Positions 42,775 through 54,250 of a DNA stretch of 64,000 bases are shown piece after piece; within the stretch, counting starts at the first letter, position 1; every line of letters starts with the position of its first letter. Source of the DNA: Moniliella sp. 'wahieum' (Eukaryota > Basidiomycota > Moniliellomycetes > Moniliellales > Moniliellaceae). The DNA lies in NCBI GenBank assembly GCA_003971905.1, contig RSEE01000017.1:62001-126000 (forward strand). The letters are read 5' to 3'. A program made the translations under genes and the position numbers. The notes beneath the pieces were generated by a model that was not told the DNA's origin, searched no databases, and was given only the letters and a program-made list of their open reading frames with translations.

Positions 42775-45700
42775 ATGTCGCCACAGCCCTCTCCCGGCGG
42801 GCTGCCTGCACCCTCCCCGCCATCCTTGCCTCCACCCGCCTTCGACGCCAATCTGGCCATGTACCTCAATAGTGTCGCTCTCACCAACAGCACCAGCGCC
42901 GGCACCGCTACTTCGTCTCCTCCCCGCCCACCACTACCCTACACCTGCCCCCGCCTCTTCGACCCCCGCTCCCCCTCAGGCCGCGGCCGCCTCGGCCCCA
43001 GTATCCCAGCCTGGTTCTGCCTCTTCGTTTCAGACGATGCTCTTTCAATCCTCCCCTGCCTGCGGACCCACCACGCAATCTTTCCTCATGCCCCAGTCCA
43101 CCGGCCCCACCACGTCGCCACCACCTCCCGATGGCACATCCGACTTGATTAGTACCCCCGGCGTCTCTGCCTACAGTGGCGACTCGCCCCCGAGCCAGTA
43201 CCCTTCGGGCCCCGCGGTAAGCCACGATCCTATGGTGCCTGCTCCGCTTGCGCCGGGGCAAGAAAACCAATGTGCTCCTCCGATGGAGCTCGGGGTTGCC
43301 TCCCTCCTCACGTCGCTTGGTCCTGCTTCTGCCAACACAGCAGAGCCCCCGTCCAACGTCCTGTTCGAGCCATTTTCCTATGCTGCCCTGCAGCAGCAGC
43401 AATACCAGCAGCAGGCCCAAGCTTGGCAACCGCCCGCGACTCTCGCCATGTCTTCTACCGAGCCAAACGGATCGGGTGCTCCTGCCCCCGTTCTCTGCTG
43501 CCGGACCGTTTTGCTATACACCCGCCTTCTTGGCCAGCATGAACATAAGTGCTCCGGCGGGTGGGGGGATGGAGGGACCACATCCCATGTCCTTCCCACC
43601 ACAACTACCGATCGCCATGTCGGGCATGGGGCTTTCCCTCCCGCTGCGGCGTTTTGGCACCCTGGTCTGGCAAATGCCATGCTACCTCTGAATGCGGGCT
43701 TGGCCCCCTTTGCTCCCTGTGGGCCGGGCGAAACCAAGGCCAAGTCTGTCTCGCCCCCTGGCTCGGACACGCTGTTTGCTCCCGGGGGAAGGGGGGGTAA
43801 GCCGGCGTCTGATCCCGCCTCGGGGGGCCGGGCCCGATCCGACGCGGCCGTGCCCGTGCTGCGACGCTCGATGGGACGCCGAAAGATTTGGCAACGAAAC
43901 GGCCCACAGGCAAGCCTTCCCCGTTGGCGGAAGAGGACACGAGCAAGCGGATCAAGTCCGAGACGTCCTTGGCGCACAAGCTCACCTTGCATGCCAGAGC
44001 TATGGTCAAGGAGGAGGCACCCGCCCAAAAGTGGAACATCCTCCAGCCCAATTGTACGTTGCTCTTCTTTGCCATCGCCCCTTCCATCCATCCTCGGTTG
44101 GGGTACTTGGTCGGGGGGGGGGCTGTTGACGGGTGCTATACTGACGGGGACTTTGGCCCGCACGGGCGGGGGTGCAAACAGCATTTGACAGTGTGGCCAC
44201 GGCAATGTCGCAGTTGCAGCAGTTGCAACAAGATCGGTTGGTTCGGCAAGCGAACCAGCCACCCGAGTCACTCTGGCCCAAAGACGAGACAGCCACTTCG
44301 TCCGAAAAGGCGCGGCGTCGGGCACGAAGACGTCTTTCCGATCCGATGGATGGCTTGAACAAAGTCCCTCACAATGCGATCGAGCGACGCTACCGCAACA
44401 ACATTAACGATCGCATCGCCACCCTGCGTGCGGCCGTGCCCGCCTTGCGCAACTTGGAGCCCAAGAACAACGGTGGCTCTACGTCGCTCTTGCCTCGCAA
44501 GCCGCGCAAGAAAGGCGAGCCGGAAGATTTGGTCGATGGGGTGAGTGCGGCGACCAAATTGAACAAGGCCACCATCTTGGGCAAGGCGACCGAGTATATC
44601 CATTACCTCAAGCGGCGTGAGACGCACTTATCCTCCGAGTCGGAGGGGTTGAAGGAGCTCATCCGTTCCCTCCGGGGCGGAGAGGATATTCTGCTGGTCT
44701 GGATGCACGAAATGGAACAAGCCAAAAGGGAACACGAAGCGGAAAAGGCGCGTCTGGAAGCCTTGAAACCCATCAAGGAGGAGGACAAGCCGGACGAAGC
44801 AATGGCCGACTTGCTTCTCGACACGGATGAGGACGAATCATCTGGATCGCCGTCCGAGGGGGTTCCTGCCGCCAGTGCGTCGAAACCTGGTTCGTACGTG
44901 ATGGCTGCCTTCTTGGGACTTACCTTGGTCGGCACCTCCTCGGACTTGAACCACCCTCAAGTTGGGACGCACCCTGGGGCAAAAGCGGTAAGCGCTGGTC
45001 ATCAGCTCTTGAAGCGGGGTTTTCCTCGGTTGGGCCTTGGAAAGAGACCCACCATTACGATCATATCTCTCTGGTGACCTTGCTCATCGAGGTGGCTCGA
45101 TTTGTAGCGTTCGTTGGGTGCGTATGTTTTGTTCTCTACCCTATCTATCGCACGGTGGTCAAACAAGTATCTTCGTTGCCCAACTCGACAAGAAAGCAGT
45201 CCAAGCACCGGCCTCCTTCTCGTTCTCCTCGCCATCGCCGTTCAGAGCTCGACAACACTATGGCTGCATCTCGCACCGGTCCAGTTGAGATGGAGAAGGC
45301 GCTGCGCTCCTTTCTAGATGCCCCCATGGGCCTACCTAGAGCTAGCGCTGCCTTGGTGCATGATTTGGTCGAGCTGATGAAAATTGCCGCCCTTCCTGCA
45401 CCGTACCAGCACTTGAGTGAACGCCAATCTTTGCTCCGCGATTCGATTGACTACATAAGGGCGGATGCCTGGATCCGTTTGCTGGCGGTGGAGGCTGCGT
45501 GGGGTCCCTTCGTCCAGCGCTCCCCCTTGTTTCGAGCGCAGACCGTGTTGCACGTGGCTCGGATTGCGGAGGCCCTGCACGAGAGGGAGGCGTTGGCCAA
45601 AGAATCCGGTGAATCGCCGGATGATACCACGGCACGTACCCATGCGCTTTTGGCCCTCGCCCTTGGCCGCCTTGGGTCCCCTACCAACGTTGTCGGCCAA

Positions 45701-46865
45701 TTGACTCGCAAGTACGCTCACTCGCACTGGTCAAGGGCCCGTGCGTGGCGCAGGAAAGCCAGCCATGGCTGCGGGACGTCCTCTCCTATGCCCTGGAGGA
45801 TGCTTTGGTTCTGTGCCCCCCTGAGGGCGATGCCTTTCTTGCGGCAGCTAGGAGCGATGCGGGGATGAGGGCTTACCTCAGTTCACCTCTACTGCTTGTC
45901 TCCAACGCTACGCACATGGCTACTTTGTACCAAGTGTGGGTCTACCTCTTCCCCTCCATTATTAGTGCCTCCTGCCCAACCACATTTGGGGCGCGTGCAC
46001 GGAGGGGAATGGAGGAATCTTGCTCTACTCTTGACCAAACGGAGCAAGAAGGCGAGCTGCCGTTGGAACAGGTCTCGAACGTCGACGTCAACTCTTTTTT
46101 GCGAGAGTTCTTTTGTCGGCAAGAAGCGGGCCTGATCACAATCGACTTGGCCACGTCTTCTTCGCCAAGCGCAAGGGAGACCCGTGCTTGGGTGCAAGAG
46201 CTGCTCGAAACCACCCCTCTGTCGCTGTGCAGGACACGCCTGCTCACTACCTTGTCCAGATCACCCTCGCTGTATGGGCCTTCCTGCGTGCTGACCAAGC
46301 GCTGGCTCAAACGCTCACCAAGCCCTTGATCACCGCCCTCAAAGCTGGCTCAACCTTGCTGGGTGCTCAACGGGCGGCGATCGCCTGCGTTCAGCTCGTT
46401 TGGGGCGAAAACGCCTTCTCATTCCCCGAACCTGATCCCAAGATGGAGGGGCTGGCTGATGACAAGAAGGTCCTCTCCCTCGCCACTGCTGGGCTTCAGT
46501 GGCTGCTGCTGTTGCGTAGCATGGGCGCGAATAAGTGTGTATTTATCCAACCTGGGTCCCAGTCTTCTGCTCTGTTGGCACAAACCTTTGCTCTGCGGCG
46601 CAGCCTGGCGGGCGCGGTGCCTCCCTCGTCTTTGGCCATCACATATTTGCTCGCTCTAGACCCCCCTCTACCCAAGCCCGACGATATGCTGTTCACCGAC
46701 GGGGCTGCGTTGAGCCTGTCCGACGCAAAAGAGGCTGCGACGGACGTCTTGACTGGCCTAAGTCGGTTCTTGGGAAACCCCCATATCCACCTGACGCCTC
46801 GATTCTTAATGGGACAGGAGCTACTATGGATCCCGGAAGAATCGGACTCGGGGGTGGAGATGTAA
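42775..46865 (+). CDS. sre1: SREBP-type membrane-bound bHLH transcription factor (Sre1-like)
   Basis: ER-membrane precursor of the sterol/oxygen-responsive regulator. Cleavage releases the bHLH part to activate ergosterol and hypoxia genes. Start ATG 42775 (MSPQPSPGGLPAPSPPSLPP), with a Pro/Ser/Gln-rich activation region (AALQQQQYQQQAQAWQPP). Intron 44054-44181 (GTACGT donor, CTGAC branch, AACAG acceptor) joins ILQPN to SFDSVATAMSQLQQ. The bHLH is NKVPHNAIERRYRNNINDRI, with the SREBP-specific Tyr in ERRYR, and helix 2 KATILGKATEYIHYLKRRET. The first membrane segment is SYVMAAFLGLTLVGTSS (about 44893-44945), then a lumenal loop, a frame break near 45050 and the second segment LIEVARFVAFVGCVCFVLYP. 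A long C-terminal regulatory domain (LRDSIDYIRADAWIRLLAVE, QRSPLFRAQTVLHVARIAEA, VQITLAVWAFLRADQALAQ) runs to stop TAA 46863-46865. About 1,320 residues with several frame breaks. Confidence 0.93.
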
Positions 46866-48969
46866 CCGTCCCCATCAGCACACCTCGCCACCTTACTTTT
46901 AACATCCTTCTTATCCCCCAGTGGTTCGCTCAGGGCGGAGTTGAGGCCTGATCGAGATCGACCTGATCTCTGTGCCCCTCTCACTTGAAACCTGCACTAC
47001 TCGTCCCTGGCTGTGACTTCTCTCCCGACTCTTCCGACCGTAATGCCATACACGACCGTATTGTTCCCTTCCCCCTTCCCTGCCCTCTTCTCTCTCCCCA
47101 GCACCCTTCCGTGCCCCTCTCCACCCTTGGTGGAGCCGATTTCGACACAAGGACCAACGCCATAACCCAGAGCTTTGTCACCTATGCTGCTACACTATAT
47201 GCTATACGCTAAGCTAGCCTGTTTGCAGTGTGTGGGGTGCATCGGTCGATGCCGGGGGCACATTTGCCCGATTCTCTGGCCCGAGTTGTATGCCCCGACA
47301 GGGCTGTTGCTGCCTGGAACTATTTGTCCGGCTCCCGGACCCACATGGACTACTACACCAGCAAGTGTGATTGTCGACTCTGGAAGCCGATGATACCGTC
47401 ACTGTTATACTACACCCCCCCTCCCCCCAGGATTCTCTCGAGCGTTCTCCCTCGCTCCCCTTTAGAAACTATGCAAGCGTGGTCGGGTTAGGCAAAGGGA
47501 GAAGGGCGATAGCAGGTGGAATAGTAGACAAGGGCGCATCCTCGCGTTGCATCGTCGTTTCCCACTCTGGGGGCGAGTAATATAGAAATGCACTTCTCTC
47601 TACCCCAACTTGAAGAAGCTCGTGGTGGGTAGTACAATCTGTACTGGTGCGCGAGGCGCGAAATGGATCAATGGTCGGTGGCCCCAGTGGGCCTTGGCGA
47701 GTGGCTGTGTTGGGCTCAGACAGGCTGGGACAGGCTGGGGCATATCCACTGCAGCACGTGAGTGTCTGCACCAAGCCTTCGGCCTCCAGCCGCTCGCACG
47801 GGGGCAGTCAAGATGCAGCACCTGCAGATCCACACTGGGTGGCTGTCTATGCGTTTTGCGACCGCCGATGGTAGGTCTCAGACCGCGTCCCCATAACGCC
47901 CAGGCGTGCGCTGGCATGCCTTGGCGTATTTTCAATGGTGCTCCGTCTGTGCCGTGCTTGGCTGTCAGCTCGGTTGGGCGCGGCTGGGTTCGGTTGAGCT
48001 GCGCTGAGCTCGACGGGTGGATGTGGCGGGGCATGTAGTGGGGCACGGCAGCACCCAACTTGGCGGGCCCGCGGATCGATCTACGATCTGTAAGATCCAA
48101 CTCCAACGTCTTGTCGGTCGGTCCGGGCTTTTTGTCTGTCGGATCCACACTGCTAATCAATAATCCGAGCGTCGACGCACTCAGCCTGAGGTGTGAGCGC
48201 GTGAGGCTCGCATGCGCCGCTCACACGCTCTGGGTTCGGCAGCTGACACAGGCTGTGGGGCGGAAGGGGGCAGCGGGCATATTATGGGGGCGCGGGCAGG
48301 GTGCTGCTGGCTGGCGCTGGGGCTGCGTGTGCCAGCACAGGGCAGGGGAAGTGTCTGCCGAGCGATGTGCCGCAGCGTTCCGCGTCCAGACCAACGCACT
48401 CATACTCCCCCCCCCTGGTGTGGTGCCAGGCCAGCGGCCAGCCATGTCTGGCACCCCCCCAAAGCGCATGCGGCCAGGGTGCAGCAGGCACAGCCCCGTG
48501 CCTGGCCTGCCGCACAGTGGGCGCTGGTGCGCGGGCAGCGCTGGAGGCGCACAGCGTTGTGCCGCCGCGTGCCGCGCGTGGCGCAGCACGGCCCAGGCAC
48601 GCCGCCCCACTGCCCGTCTGCGGCCGTGCGGATCAGGCTGGTGCGCTGCGGGGGGCATGGGCGCCGATCGATCATGCCCCACACTGGCGCGGGGCCACCC
48701 CTGGGCATGGGCACCTGGGCAGCATCACACGTCACACTTCATGGCTCGTGCATCGATCGCATGCGGCTTCCACCCGCACATCCGCTTCGCTCGGCTTGGC
48801 CCGGCTGGGCTGCAAGACAAGACGACAAGGCGACAACACACCTGCTACGCGCCCTCAGCGCCTCAGCCCAACCTCATCTCCCCCCACCCCAGCCCTCCTA
48901 CCCCCCCTCTACGCCCTTGCCACCGTCGTCCCCTATGCTCTCCCGGCCCACTCCAGCCCCAGGAGCACG
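46866..48969. other. Intergenic
   Basis: T/C-rich 3' region of the SREBP gene to about 47600, then GC-rich sequence with repeated CAGGCTGGGACAGGCTGGG-like words (near 47720), and one copy of the dispersed 13-mer at 48854-48866. Very long open frames at 48060-49480 on both strands reflect composition. No gene called before 48970. Confidence 0.5.
48854..48866 (+). repeat. Dispersed 13-mer CTCAGCGCCTCAG, copy 4
   Basis: Exact copy. A diverged relative TTCAGCGCTTCAGC lies at 59914-59927. Confidence 0.85.
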
Positions 48970-50270
48970 ATGCCCACAGGTGCTGCCAGTCTCCCCCCAT
49001 CCCAACCCACCTGCTCTGCCATCAGCTGCGCCCGCCCCATGCTTCGACTCCGCTCTGCTCAACGCACGTCGTGTGTGCGGGAGACGTGTACACCTCCACC
49101 CGCTTTTCCCCTTCTTCATCTGCCACGACGGCCCTCATGCCCACCGTCTGCCCCGTGGCTCCTACTATGCCACTCCCCCAGCAACGGCGGAGCAGAGGAA
49201 GCGTTCCTCCCATTCACCTGCTGTGCTCAAGGCAATGTTGGCGCGGCGGCAACACCGCCTCGGGCTTTCCTCTTCCGCTTCTGCATCATCCCTGGCAACA
49301 CGCCGGACCATCCAGCTCGTCGTCGGGCGCACCACAACGGCAGCTTCGCCCAAAAATCGAGGCGACACCCAGCTACCTTTACAGCAATCCCCTCTCCCCA
49401 ACCCACTGTCCACGTACGGTCTTTCGCCTCCGGCTCCATCTCGGCCTCGCCTATTCCACCGTCTTCATACACGGCCAATCCTAGCCCTGTTACGTCCTTC
49501 ACCGCTTCCCTCCCGCCCCTCGACACCGACACTTCCGCGTCTTCCTCCTGCTCTTCCCGCTCTACACCTCCCATTCGCCCCAATGACCTTCCTGCGCTTG
49601 TCCCCCGTCCTCCGGCCCCAGAACCAAAGGACCCCTTCCCCAGCCCAAAGTACCGTGAATCGGGTCTTGCTCCCTACTCTGTCCGTGACCCGCCCGGGCC
49701 CAGCATCCTACTCCTCTTGACGCTTCCCTGCAACTAGGCCCAAAGACAGTCCAACCTCTCCCTTCATTCTCCCATTCTTTCCCTCTCTCCTATGGCACCG
49801 CCCCGTCATTCCCACCGGACCGTGCGTACGCATCCCCGCAGTGCGGTCCCATGGATCGGCAGCCCCCTCCCCCCAGGTTGCCAGGGTCGACTGCTTGGCA
49901 CTGCGGACGCATGACGAGGGATACAATGCTGCACCCGCACACCTTGTCAACCTGTGTACGCGCCCCAGACCTATCCGCCCCCGCCCGCTCCCTACTTTGC
50001 CCCTGCCTCCAGTCTCGATTGGCACGGTTGGGCGCCCGCACCCTACCGTCTATTCTACATTCTCAGCCCTGGCGGCCGCAGCATGGTAGGCGCTTGTTCA
50101 ACAACCCTCCCCCCCCTCCCCCCTTCCCATACCCACATACGCGAGCTTCCATTTCTTGTTTCGCTTCCCGGCTTTGGCGTATGTGCCGGGCATCTTTGTT
50201 GTTCATGAAGGATGGAGAGGTGCGTAGGTGCGCACCGTCCCGTCCTTCTGTTCAGCTGTACTGTCAGTAA
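48970..50270 (+). CDS. Putative Ser/Pro-rich disordered protein
   Basis: Unrecognised. From ATG 48970 (MPTGAASLPPSQPTCSAI) coding-like text alternates between frames. It includes a basic helix (EQRKRSSHSPAVLKAMLARR), then IEATPSYLYSNPLSP, and a long Ser/Pro/Thr-rich part (SISASPIPPSSYTANPSPV; LPALVPRPPAPEPKDPFPSP; KYRESGLAPYSVRDP). After more breaks comes an aromatic/Pro-rich end (APQTYPPPPAPYFAPASSL, DWHGWAPAPYRL). The consistent Ser/Pro bias and tyrosine-Pro motifs look like a transcription-factor or scaffold tail, but no DNA-binding domain is visible and both start and stop are guesses. Confidence 0.35.
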
Positions 50271-51383
50271 TCATATCTTTTCTTGGCTGTTGGTGTCGTA
50301 AGAGGGAGGCGGTAGAGAAAGCGAAAGAGGGATGATTGATGGTACTTAATGATTCGATTTCGACACCCAGACCCTCTCGGCCCTGGTCCTTGTCCAAGGC
50401 TGGAAACATCAAGTTGGACTAGGCCTGCTCTTCCTCAGTGTTCCTCAACTGGTTGACGCGCGGATCGCTCCTGCCTCGAGGCCTGGAGGACGCGTGCGAT
50501 GCTCATTGGGGGCAGCCTCTCATGAATACGATCTCGCCTTGCTCCCGCGTCGCCTATTGCGTCCAACTGGTGGCATCCTAGGCCTCACGACAACTAATGA
50601 ATTTTCCAGTAGATGAGATCGATGAACGACGAACGCACACGTTCACCACAGACACGAGTTTTGCCTCCTGCTCATGCCAAACGTTCGCGGATCGGATGCT
50701 ATCCCCGCCAAACATCTCTCCAGTCAGTGGTTAAAGGAAAAAGAACGTGCCACCCTGCCAGAGCTTGGGTGAAGTCGGCACAGAATGTAACCTATACTAG
50801 TGTTGTATCGTACCAGAAGCAGGGATGATCGAAGATGACTATGGACCATTTTCATCTTCATCTTCATCTTCATCTTGTAAGGCAAGCTCGCCGCCGCGTC
50901 CACGGGTGTGAAAAACCTACCTCTAGACCGTTCTTGGCCCTCCCGCAAACCCTATAGCCCGAAACGGACCCGTGCTAACAAAACTGATATCGTGAAAAAT
51001 GTATCATGCATTCCAAGCGGTACAGTCACAAAGCATCCAGGACAGAAGTGAAAGGTGAAAACCCGATACCCCTCGTCTCTTCATCGGAGGGGAAAAGGTG
51101 ATGAATGAAAAAGGCGATGAAGTTGTGAATGACCGAAGAACTGGAAAGCCATCAAAACGTAGCTACCTGAGCATGCGATGGGTACGAGTCCACCGTGTCC
51201 CGAGAAAGCATCATCCAAAAAAAGTCAAAGAAAGTTTTTTTCATGCCCCCAGAAGGGATCAGGTGAAGAGATTGGAGTAATCCTCTGCTTTTCTCTGGGA
51301 CCACGGAAAGTGAGAGAAAACATACCTGAATTGCAACCAATCCACTAGAAGACGTGGAGAGCATGTCGAGGCATCTGGACTAC
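50271..51383. other. Lower-GC unresolved block
   Basis: Less GC-rich than the window average. It contains (ATCTTC)4 at 50853-50876 and several GTATGT...CAG pairs on the minus strand, suggesting exons of an unidentified minus-strand gene or non-coding RNA that I cannot assemble. Confidence 0.35.
50853..50876. repeat. (ATCTTC)4 microsatellite
   Basis: Four perfect 6-bp units in an intergenic, lower-GC region. Confidence 0.85.
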
Positions 51384-51690
51384 TCAAGCAAGCGGAGAAA
51401 CAGGGGTATCATCCAGAATGGGGTATTCAAATCTGAACCAAGGCAAAAATGGTCAGTACCTCTGTCCTACACCCCGCAAGGCGGAAAAGGAAAATTCAGG
51501 AGCCAAAATATCGTCTTCGGCCGTACTGCGCTCGCCGGATCAAGGAAAAAGTATCCGTGACCCATTGAGGCAGAGCCTTGGACTCGTCATTTAAATTCCT
51601 CATCATGGTGAGGAAAGCAGAAAGGGGAACATACCAAAACAAATGCGAATCGCCGCTGGCGTACTTGTACAAATTATGGGTATCCCCCAT
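51384..51690 (-). CDS. Tentative three-exon small protein (56 aa)
   Basis: Hypothesis only. ATG 51690 (MGDTHNLYKYASGDSHLF); exon 51635-51690, intron 51526-51634 (GTATGT donor, GCGCAG acceptor), exon 51460-51525 (TAEDDILAPEFSFSALRGVG). A second splice of only 27 nt follows (51433-51459, GTAC donor, TTCAG acceptor; 39- or 41-nt alternatives exist with donors just upstream), then exon 51384-51432 ending DDTPVSPLA. Frame is kept across both junctions and the in-frame stop in the 27-nt segment is removed. It shares an upstream region with the LLPH-family gene. No family recognised. The exon text and introns could equally belong to a longer gene. Confidence 0.25.
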
Positions 51691-51989
51691 CCCAGCCGCC
51701 CTGGAGGAGCGGCGGAGGAGAGGGAAACCCAGGGGTGGTGGTGGAATGAGAAGGAAGAACACCACGATCCCACGGCGTTTAAAACGTCTGAGGGTGGAAG
51801 AGAATTTTCACCCATCGGTGCAATGTGACATGGAAGAAGAGTGCCCATCTGCCTTGGGCGGAATTGGCTGGTGAAACAGAAATTTGCAGGTCCGCCGCCC
51901 CCCCAAGTGGAGGCAAATCAAAGCTTTGGGGCAACCCGGGTCCATACGTGCTCCACCTCCATCGCCCCTCTTCCGCCCAGCTCACCAAG
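51691..51989. promoter_or_regulatory. Upstream region of the LLPH-family gene
   Basis: About 300 bp preceding ATG 51990, with a pyrimidine-rich leader (CTCTTCCGCCCAGCTCACC) directly before it. Confidence 0.5.
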
Positions 51990-52492
51990 ATGGCCAAAAG
52001 CTTGCGTTCGACGGTTCGGGTGCGCGCACGCAACATTAAGCGCACCGACCCGAACGGGGACTACGTTAAGGTGCAGAAGCAGCGCGAGGCAGAGATCGCG
52101 GCGCGCCTGGCTGAGCGCAAGCTGCAGCCTAAAACTTCCGTCTTGGCCCGGTTGAAGGACATCAAGGAGCGCAAAGAGGCCGGAGAAGAAGTGTCGGAGG
52201 AGGATGAGCTCTTTCTGCAAAATGGGGGGGCTGCGACCGAGGCACCAGAAGGTATGCATTCCCCTCTTTCTCCTGCTTGGCGAGATCAGGACTGACATGA
52301 TGCCTACCACCAGCCATGGCTGTTGACGAGGGCAACACGGCCCCGGCCGCCTTGGGATCACTGTCCAAGTCCTCGAACAAAAAGAAGTTGGCCAAAAAGA
52401 ACAAAAAGGCTCCTGCTAAGCGCACCCACCACAAGGTGTCGGCACCCAAACGCGGGAACCCCAAAGACCGCAAGCCCGCCAACTACATTTAG
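51990..52492 (+). CDS. LLPH/YBL028C-family nucleolar protein
   Basis: Small basic protein of the UPF0642/LLPH family, nuclear or nucleolar and linked to 60S pre-ribosomes in yeast. Exons 51990-52251 and 52314-52492; intron 62 nt (GTATGC donor, CTGAC branch, ACCAG acceptor). 146 residues, frame intact. The N-terminal family signature is MAKSLRSTVRVRARNIKRTD. The middle is a charged helix (REAEIAARLAERKLQPKTSV, KDIKERKEAGEEVSEEDE). The C-terminus is Lys-rich (SSNKKKLAKKNKKAPAKRTH, then HKVSAPKRGNPKDRKPANYI), stop TAG 52490-52492. The family's conserved start and basic tail are both present. One of the few long frames here with no break. Confidence 0.9.
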
Positions 52493-53518
52493 GACCTTTG
52501 TTGTTGGTCGCGCCCCCCGGGTCGGCAGCCATGGCATCTCCCTGTGGGCGGTGTGGAGCATCCTATGCTTCTGTATACACCATGGGCCTTTGGCTAAGTC
52601 GGCGTGAGGCTTACGCTACTTGACTCAGCGCGGTGTGAATTGGAACACCAGGATAGCCTCATGGCGTATATCCTCTGGCTTCCGTCTCTACTGCCCTCCC
52701 ACCATCTCTTTGCTCCCGCTATAAGTGTACAATATGATTTTTGCAAAATGTCTTTGGGTGTGTTGCTCGTGTCCCAAGATTCCATTAGGCAATGTCCTTG
52801 TACTCATCAAACTATCTGCGTAAGGTATGGTTTTGTAACGTACGGGAGAGGGTCCAATCTCACAGCAAGGAGGACAGAAATGTGAGGGAGATGGCTGAGA
52901 AGATAAGGTCTCTGGAGAGGGACAGTCTGCCTACCACATCCCACAAGGGAATACCTGAGAGGCCGGAGTACGGGGGTAACTATAGCTACCTTAATACGTC
53001 CCATCAGCGTTGTCCCCACGATGGTGAAGGAAGGGAATTGAAAGGCACCATCCCAGGCGTATGTACTACAGAGGTGTCTGGTTACCGGTTGCAATCGTTC
53101 ACGGTCCTGACTGTAGCCACGCTCTCAACCGACATACGCTTACCCACCACAGATGCGCACCAGTGAGGAACACAGCGAGTGAACCAAAAGGTGCGAGCAT
53201 GGTTCTACCTCAACAACTCTGGGGGGTCAGTTCAAGAGACCGAGAAAGAAATATGCAAGACGTAGAAAATGAAGAGGATGTACTGGTGTGACAGGGATGA
53301 TTGGGCGAGTTGCGGCAGACCAGAGGAGTGGGGGGTGAGAGATGAAGGTATGGCCTTCCTCCTTCCATTTTAGCCATGACAGAAATATATGCATGCCCTC
53401 TTGTGTCCCCCGTTGATGTCGCTGAGTGGCCAGCAGTTGCGCTTTCGAACAGCAACAAGGAAAGAGTGGTGGAGTGGACCCCCAAAGCAGTACTAAAGTG
53501 GAAGTGTATATAACCTCT
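52493..53518. other. Lower-GC spacer
   Basis: 3' region of the LLPH-family gene, then AT-richer sequence. Splice-like pairs on the minus strand (for example a GTAGCT donor and TCTCAG acceptor around 52950-52985) hint at exons but no protein can be read. Nothing called. Confidence 0.4.
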
Positions 53519-53870
53519 TTATACACAGCTTGTGGGTGCAACGACCCGGTAGCGCCTCCGCCGGCGAAGGCAGCCTTGCCTATCTAGGCGGAGAGGGATG
53601 CCAACGTTCGGGAGTCCTGGATATACCCCTTCCCCTCGCGGGTCTAAAAGAAAGACAGATGATCGAAGAAGGAGGGAAAGGAAACGGCTTACTAATTGCG
53701 AACTTGGGCACTACACTCACTGTAGTAAGGAAAGTGGTGAACCTCGCTCCCAGATAGGCCCGACATCATGCTGCTGGTGTACTTGTAGTCTGTGAGAAAA
53801 AAATGTGCATGCTCCGAGCCAACTCAGGATCAGATCTCAAAGCGGCCATGATTGCGGGATAGTTATGCAT
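53519..53870 (-). CDS. Tentative two-exon small protein (91 aa)
   Basis: Not recognised. ATG 53870 (MHNYPAIMAALRSDPELARS); exon 53721-53870, intron 53644-53720 (77 nt, GTGAGT donor, TTTTAG acceptor), exon 53519-53643. One base appears missing in a T7 run near 53797. With it restored the frame runs LTDYKYTSSMMSGLSGSEVH, HFPYYNPRGEGVYPGLPNVG, IPLRLDRQGC and ends RRRRRYRVVAPTSCV at stop TAA 53519-53521. Splice signals are good and the length after correction is an exact codon multiple. The upstream frame is open for another 90 bases, so the start may be further left of the gene. No domain known. Confidence 0.35.
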
Positions 53871-54250
53871 GGAAGCGAACAATAGACAGTCGGGTGGTAC
53901 AGAAGGAGAGAACACAGCTACAAATCTGGCAAAAGACGTGTTGGGTCCACCCTTATTTCACAGTTCTGCTGAATGGATGAGAACTAAAAAATGTGGTATC
54001 GATGTGCAGCTACATGGGCCCCCAGCCGACGATGCCGACGGCTTGCTCCATTGTGGACAAAGAGTCCCGGTGCCTCCGCTGAGTTCAGACTACTTTATCG
54101 GTTTGACGCAACCTAAGTTTGTCCAGCTCAGCTCTACCATACCTGCTCGCACCCCCGGCTGTTCTACCACCAGCTACAGAAGACTCGAGGCACGGCGGCC
54201 GGCAGCCTTCCTGTGGGCAAATCAGCATCCATACAGTTGTCCCCAGTGCC
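53871..54250. other. Spacer upstream of the small gene and downstream of bL19m
   Basis: Open on the plus strand for about 130 codons (53869-54261) with no recognisable motif and no codon bias. Not called. Confidence 0.4.

Noticed and set aside
41894..42905. Minus-strand open frames opposite the SREBP leader
   Set aside because: Low-complexity Arg/Ala/Gly text overlapping the true start region of the SREBP gene. No motif.
48060..49740. Open frames of more than 470 codons upstream of 48970
   Set aside because: Three overlapping frames on one strand are open together, so openness is due to base composition. Only the part after 48970 shows Ser/Pro-type coding bias, and that is called with low confidence.
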